This document shows, piece after piece, positions 8,276 through 11,231 of a stretch of DNA of 11,231 bases. A program made the position numbers and the translations under genes. The notes below the pieces were generated by a model. That model was not told the origin of the DNA, did no database searches, and saw only the letters and a list, made by a program, of their open reading frames with translations. The stretch comes from an uncultured Bacteroidota bacterium (GTDB lineage: Bacteria; Bacteroidota; Bacteroidia; Flavobacteriales; BACL11): assembly GCA_902514225.1 (NCBI GenBank), contig CABXPN010000002.1:50001-61231 (forward strand). The letters run 5' to 3'. How positions within the stretch are numbered: position 1 is the stretch's first letter; every line of letters starts with the position of its first letter.

Positions 8276-8968
8276 ATGAAATACAAACATATTTTCTTTG
8301 ATTTAGACAGAACTCTTTGGGATTTTGAGCATAATTCTCATGAAACTTTATTAGAACTTTGTAAAAGTTACAATCTGAAAGAAAAGGGAGTAGAAAATTC
8401 TTTAGAATTTATAAAAATCTACAAAACTCATAATACTAAACTTTGGGATTTATATAGAGTTGATAAAATCTCTCAGAAGGATTTAAGGAGAGAAAGATTT
8501 CAAAGAACACTTTCGGATTTTGGGATAAATGATTTTGATTTATCTGAGAAAATAGGAGAAGATTACATTCAAGTTTGTCCGAGAAAAACAAAACTATACC
8601 CTTTTGCAATTGAAGTTTTGGAATATTTAAAACAGAAATATCCTTTACATATTATTACTAACGGATTTGATAAAACTCAACATATAAAATTAGAACATTC
8701 TGGGATGAAACAATATTTTGATGAAATAATTACTTCCGAAAAACTAGGAGTGAAAAAACCAAATCCTGCAATTTTCCAGCATGCAATAGAAATGGCAAAC
8801 ACCAACAAAGAAGAGAGTGTTTATGTTGGAGATAATTTGGTTGTTGATATTTTAGGTTGTCAGAATTTTGGAATGGATGGAGTTTTTTTTAATCCTGAAA
8901 AAGAGAATCACACTGAAAAACCTAAGTTTGAAATTTCTTGTTTAAGCGAACTTAAAACGATATTTTAA
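8276..8968 (+). CDS. HAD phosphatase, YjjG-type pyrimidine nucleotidase
   Basis: A 230-residue HAD-superfamily hydrolase resembling the YjjG family of noncanonical pyrimidine 5'-nucleotidases, which dephosphorylate nucleoside monophosphates including modified ones. Motif I is FFDLDRTLWDF with nucleophile Asp9 and acid/base Asp11. Motif II is ITNG with Thr128. Motif III is the Lys in GVKKPNP (160-161). Motif IV is VGDNLVVD with Asp186 and Asp191. The alpha-helical cap between residues about 18 and 95 fits the C1 type. Its position directly behind upp, with no gap, supports a pyrimidine nucleotide substrate, although HAD substrate calls from sequence are uncertain. Its last 17 bp overlap the end of aroA on the other strand. 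Confidence 0.88.
   Translation: MKYKHIFFDLDRTLWDFEHNSHETLLELCKSYNLKEKGVENSLEFIKIYKTHNTKLWDLYRVDKISQKDLRRERFQRTLSDFGINDFDLSEKIGEDYIQVCPRKTKLYPFAIEVLEYLKQKYPLHIITNGFDKTQHIKLEHSGMKQYFDEIITSEKLGVKKPNPAIFQHAIEMANTNKEESVYVGDNLVVDILGCQNFGMDGVFFNPEKENHTEKPKFEISCLSELKTIF
8941..8956. other. Short hairpin at the convergent gene ends
   Basis: TTTAAG/CTTAAA (8941-8946 with 8951-8956) forms a 6-bp stem; the loop is CGAA on the plus strand and TTCG on the minus strand. It overlaps the aroA stop codon and lies inside the end of the HAD gene. There is no adjoining T-tract on the minus side, so it is at best a weak terminator or an RNA 3'-end stabiliser. It may also be chance in AT-rich DNA. Confidence 0.3.
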
Positions 8969-10115
8969 ATCCTCCTTTTTTCAAGTCTTCCCAAAAATTT
9001 AGGTAGGATTTTGACACAACCTCTGGATTGTTTATCTGTAATTCTCCAAATGTTAAACAAAGAGGAGCAAAACTCATTGCCATTCTATGGTCGTTATAAG
9101 TTTCAATTATTTTTGATTGATTGAGTTTTTTCAATTCATTCTTAACTGCAGAAATTCTGTTTGTTTCTTTATCTTTTAAAGTTTGTATTCCTGAAATCTC
9201 AGTAGAAGTTCCTTTTGCGAATAAAGTGCATTTTAAGGATTGATAAATATCTGGAGTTTCAATAGAATCAACTTTTTCAGGAAATGTTCCTTCTGGTATT
9301 TTTGTAAGAATAAGTTGATTATTTACAAATTCTGATTCTACTCCTAAGTTTTTAAAAAAAATCCTCACTTTTTTATCTCCCTGAATAGAATTTTTATCTA
9401 GTCCATTTAGTTTTATATTGCAATTTTCCGATAAGGATGCAATCTGAAACCAAAAAGTTGCTGCTGACCAATCTGACTCTACTGTATAGTTTTGTGCTTT
9501 GTAATTTTGTTCTTCAATTGTTATTTTATTACAAGTCCAATCCCATTTTATTCCAAACTCCTTCATTAAATTCAGGGTCATTAAAACATAAGGTTTGGAA
9601 ACTAAATCTCCCTTAATTTCTAATTCTAATCCGCCTTTTATTGTTGGTGAAACAAGTAAAATTGATGAGATAAATTGCGAACTTACACTACCATCAATTT
9701 TTATTTTCTTACCCTTTAATTTTGCTCCTTTTATTTTTAAAGGAGGAAAGTTTTCTTCTTCAATGTATTCAATTTCTGCATCCAATTCTTTTAGAGAATC
9801 AACTAATTCTTTTATTGGTCTTTCTTTCATTCTATCTGTTCCTGTCAAAATAAATTCTTCCCCAACTAAGGTAGAAAGATAAGAAGTTAAGAAACGAAAA
9901 GTTGTTCCTGCAGCACCTACATCAATTAAATTTGATTGAGAATTTAGAGCCAACTCTAAACTTTTTGTATCATCAGAATCTGATAGATCTTCTATCATAA
10001 AATTTTCTTTACAAAGGGATTGAATTATCAGTAATCGATTTGAAATACTTTTTGATGAAGGTAAATCTATTTCACAATTTACTACTTTAGTGGGATGTGA
10101 AATTTTATAATTCAT
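8952..10115 (-). CDS. aroA: 3-phosphoshikimate 1-carboxyvinyltransferase (EPSP synthase)
   Basis: AroA transfers enolpyruvyl from PEP to shikimate-3-phosphate, the penultimate step towards chorismate. At 387 residues it is shorter than the E. coli enzyme (about 427) but the core is complete. Lys22, Ser23 and Arg27 lie in SSKSISNR. The PEP loop is GAAGTTFR at 67-74. DRMKERPI follows at 94-101 and SVSSQ at 143-147. Asp289 (in TPDIYQ) and Glu317 (in KETNR, usually KETDR) fit the catalytic acids, and NDHRMAM is at 341-347. The residue equivalent to E. coli Pro101 is Phe75, which I recall as normal for flavobacterial AroA. The start overlaps the aroB end by 11 bp, so the two are translationally linked. 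Its 3' end overlaps the HAD gene tail to tail. Confidence 0.95.
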   Translation of the reverse strand: MNYKISHPTKVVNCEIDLPSSKSISNRLLIIQSLCKENFMIEDLSDSDDTKSLELALNSQSNLIDVGAAGTTFRFLTSYLSTLVGEEFILTGTDRMKERPIKELVDSLKELDAEIEYIEEENFPPLKIKGAKLKGKKIKIDGSVSSQFISSILLVSPTIKGGLELEIKGDLVSKPYVLMTLNLMKEFGIKWDWTCNKITIEEQNYKAQNYTVESDWSAATFWFQIASLSENCNIKLNGLDKNSIQGDKKVRIFFKNLGVESEFVNNQLILTKIPEGTFPEKVDSIETPDIYQSLKCTLFAKGTSTEISGIQTLKDKETNRISAVKNELKKLNQSKIIETYNDHRMAMSFAPLCLTFGELQINNPEVVSKSYLNFWEDLKKGGFKISF

Positions 10116-11094
10116 CTTCTGAAAACAAATTATTTATCGTGCAATTTCCTATTTCTTTTAATAAAGAGAAATTAATTTTCTTGTCAAAATTCTTCTTATC
10201 ATTTCTCATGAAACTTAAAAGTTCTGATTTTGATGGGAAATGGGGTAATTGAAAATTAGATAATATATAATTTTTAATCTGATTCTTATCTAAATCTGTC
10301 AAACTTGAAAATTCAGATTCTTTAATTATTCCCATAAAAACTGCCTCTCCATGTAATATTGGAGTTCCTTTTTCTAAATAATAACTTTCAACTGCATGCC
10401 CGAAAGTATGTCCAAAATTAAGTTTCTTTCTTTCTCCTTTTTCAAATGGATCAGAAATAACAATTTTGTTTTTTATATCTATTGAGGTTTCAATTATTAC
10501 TTCCCAATTCATTTCAGTAAAAGGAACTGAAATAATTTCTTTCCACAAATTCTTATCTGAAACTAGTGCATGTTTTACAACTTCAGCAAATCCAGATTTT
10601 AACTGATCTTCTGGAAGTGTTTGTAAAAATTCAGGATTAATTAAAACAGCTTTAGGGTTTGAAAAAAGTCCTACCTGATTTTTTAATCCATTAAAATCTA
10701 CCCCTAATTTTCCTCCTACTGATGCATCTACCATTGCGAGTAAAGTAGTAGGGATTTGTATAAAATCAATTCCTCTTTTATAAGTAGAAGCACAAAAACC
10801 TCCCATATCTCCAATAACTCCACCTCCCAAATTTATCAGTAAGGAATCTCTATCAAAATTATGTTCTGAAAGTTGTTCCCAAATATAATTACAGATAGAA
10901 ATGCTTTTATTTATTTCTCCTGAAGTAACCTCAATAATTATAGAGTTTTCAATTTTCGGAAGTTTATGCAAACAATCTCTTTTGGTATTCTCATCTACCA
11001 AAATCCCAACTTTTGAATAGTTAGAAACATCTAATTTGGAAAGGGAATCTCCTCCTATCCAAGCTGAATAATTATCTGAAACTATTTCTTTCAC
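10105..11094 (-). CDS. aroB: 3-dehydroquinate synthase
   Basis: AroB cyclises DAHP to 3-dehydroquinate, the second shikimate-pathway step, using NAD and a divalent metal. Starting at the GTG at 11094 the protein has 329 residues. NLGGGVIGDMGGF (about 88-100) binds NAD. PTTLLAMVDASVGGK is at 115-129. Metal ligands are Glu171 (in FAEVVKHAL), His229 (in GHTFGHA) and His248 (in LHGEAV). I chose GTG because the reading frame upstream of it is read in another frame by the preceding phosphatase, and because family members begin shortly before the IGGDSL-like strand. The frame stays open to a TTG at 11229, but those extra 45 residues look unlike AroB. GTG overlaps the phosphatase stop as GTGA (4 bp), and its own stop lies inside the aroA start region. 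Confidence 0.93.
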   Translation of the reverse strand: MKEIVSDNYSAWIGGDSLSKLDVSNYSKVGILVDENTKRDCLHKLPKIENSIIIEVTSGEINKSISICNYIWEQLSEHNFDRDSLLINLGGGVIGDMGGFCASTYKRGIDFIQIPTTLLAMVDASVGGKLGVDFNGLKNQVGLFSNPKAVLINPEFLQTLPEDQLKSGFAEVVKHALVSDKNLWKEIISVPFTEMNWEVIIETSIDIKNKIVISDPFEKGERKKLNFGHTFGHAVESYYLEKGTPILHGEAVFMGIIKESEFSSLTDLDKNQIKNYILSNFQLPHFPSKSELLSFMRNDKKNFDKKINFSLLKEIGNCTINNLFSEDEL

Positions 11095-11231
11095 TCTGTA
11101 ACTTCTGGCAAAGGATTCCCGGTACATCCATTCGGATATGCAGTTCCTAAAATTGTAGAAATTGTTGGGGCAATATCTCTGATATTTACCTTTCTGTCTG
11201 TTTGTCCTTGTGGGATATTTCCTCCCCAAAA
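11091..11231 (-). CDS. Alkaline-phosphatase-superfamily protein, C-terminus (partial)
   Basis: This is the last 46 codons of a minus-strand gene that begins beyond the right edge. The translation opens FWGGNIPQG and contains VNIRDIAPTISTILG and PNGCTGNPLPEV. This pattern (a metal-site region, then DIAPT, then a Gly-rich tail with G-x-P) is the C-terminal signature of type I phosphodiesterase/alkaline phosphatases such as the PafA group of Bacteroidota. Those are secreted or periplasmic phosphate monoesterases, but the N-terminus is not visible, so location and substrate are unknown. The TGA stop overlaps the aroB GTG by 4 bp, so it is probably co-transcribed with aroB and aroA. Confidence 0.8.
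   Translation of the reverse strand, partial: FWGGNIPQGQTDRKVNIRDIAPTISTILGTAYPNGCTGNPLPEVTE

Noticed and set aside
9595..9882. 95-codon plus-strand open frame inside aroA
   Set aside because: It is the antisense shadow of well-conserved AroA sequence, with no promoter and no recognisable motif.

Overview
The window is AT-rich chromosomal DNA from a member of the Bacteroidota, most likely of the Flavobacteriales or a close relative. The evidence is the 16S sequence, the TAnnTTTG-type promoters, the near absence of Shine-Dalgarno sites in front of the genes, and a PurE and outer-membrane proteins of flavobacterial style. A narrower guess (Cryomorphaceae/Crocinitomicaceae-like) rests only on a remembered resemblance of the 16S and is weak.

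Positions 1-2850 hold the promoter-proximal part of a ribosomal RNA operon on the minus strand: a tandemly duplicated promoter/boxA leader, 16S, tRNA-Ile(GAT), tRNA-Ala(TGC), a boxA, and the 5' quarter of 23S, which runs off the left edge. The 16S is flanked by long complementary arms that form the pre-16S processing stem. Its 3' tail reads AAUAUCUCCUUU where AACACCUCCUUU is expected, so the anti-Shine-Dalgarno core is altered. This is the most unusual thing in the window.

Positions 2850-3264 are a gene-free, very AT-rich divergent spacer with several small hairpins and a promoter for purE. purE (plus strand) is a single-gene unit closed by a clear intrinsic terminator.

Positions 3839-8968 hold five tightly packed plus-strand genes, probably one operon: two outer-membrane beta-barrel proteins (the second with an N-terminal ComEA-like helix-hairpin-helix domain), a nitronate monooxygenase-like FMN protein, uracil phosphoribosyltransferase (upp) and a YjjG-type HAD nucleotidase. 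The last two fit pyrimidine salvage and clean-up.

Positions 8952-11231 hold a minus-strand operon, in transcription order: the C-terminus of an alkaline-phosphatase-superfamily enzyme, aroB and aroA (shikimate pathway), each overlapping the next. aroA converges on the HAD gene with a 17-bp overlap of coding ends. No mobile element, CRISPR array or phage gene is visible. Apart from the altered 16S tail and the HhH-barrel pair, this is ordinary housekeeping sequence.
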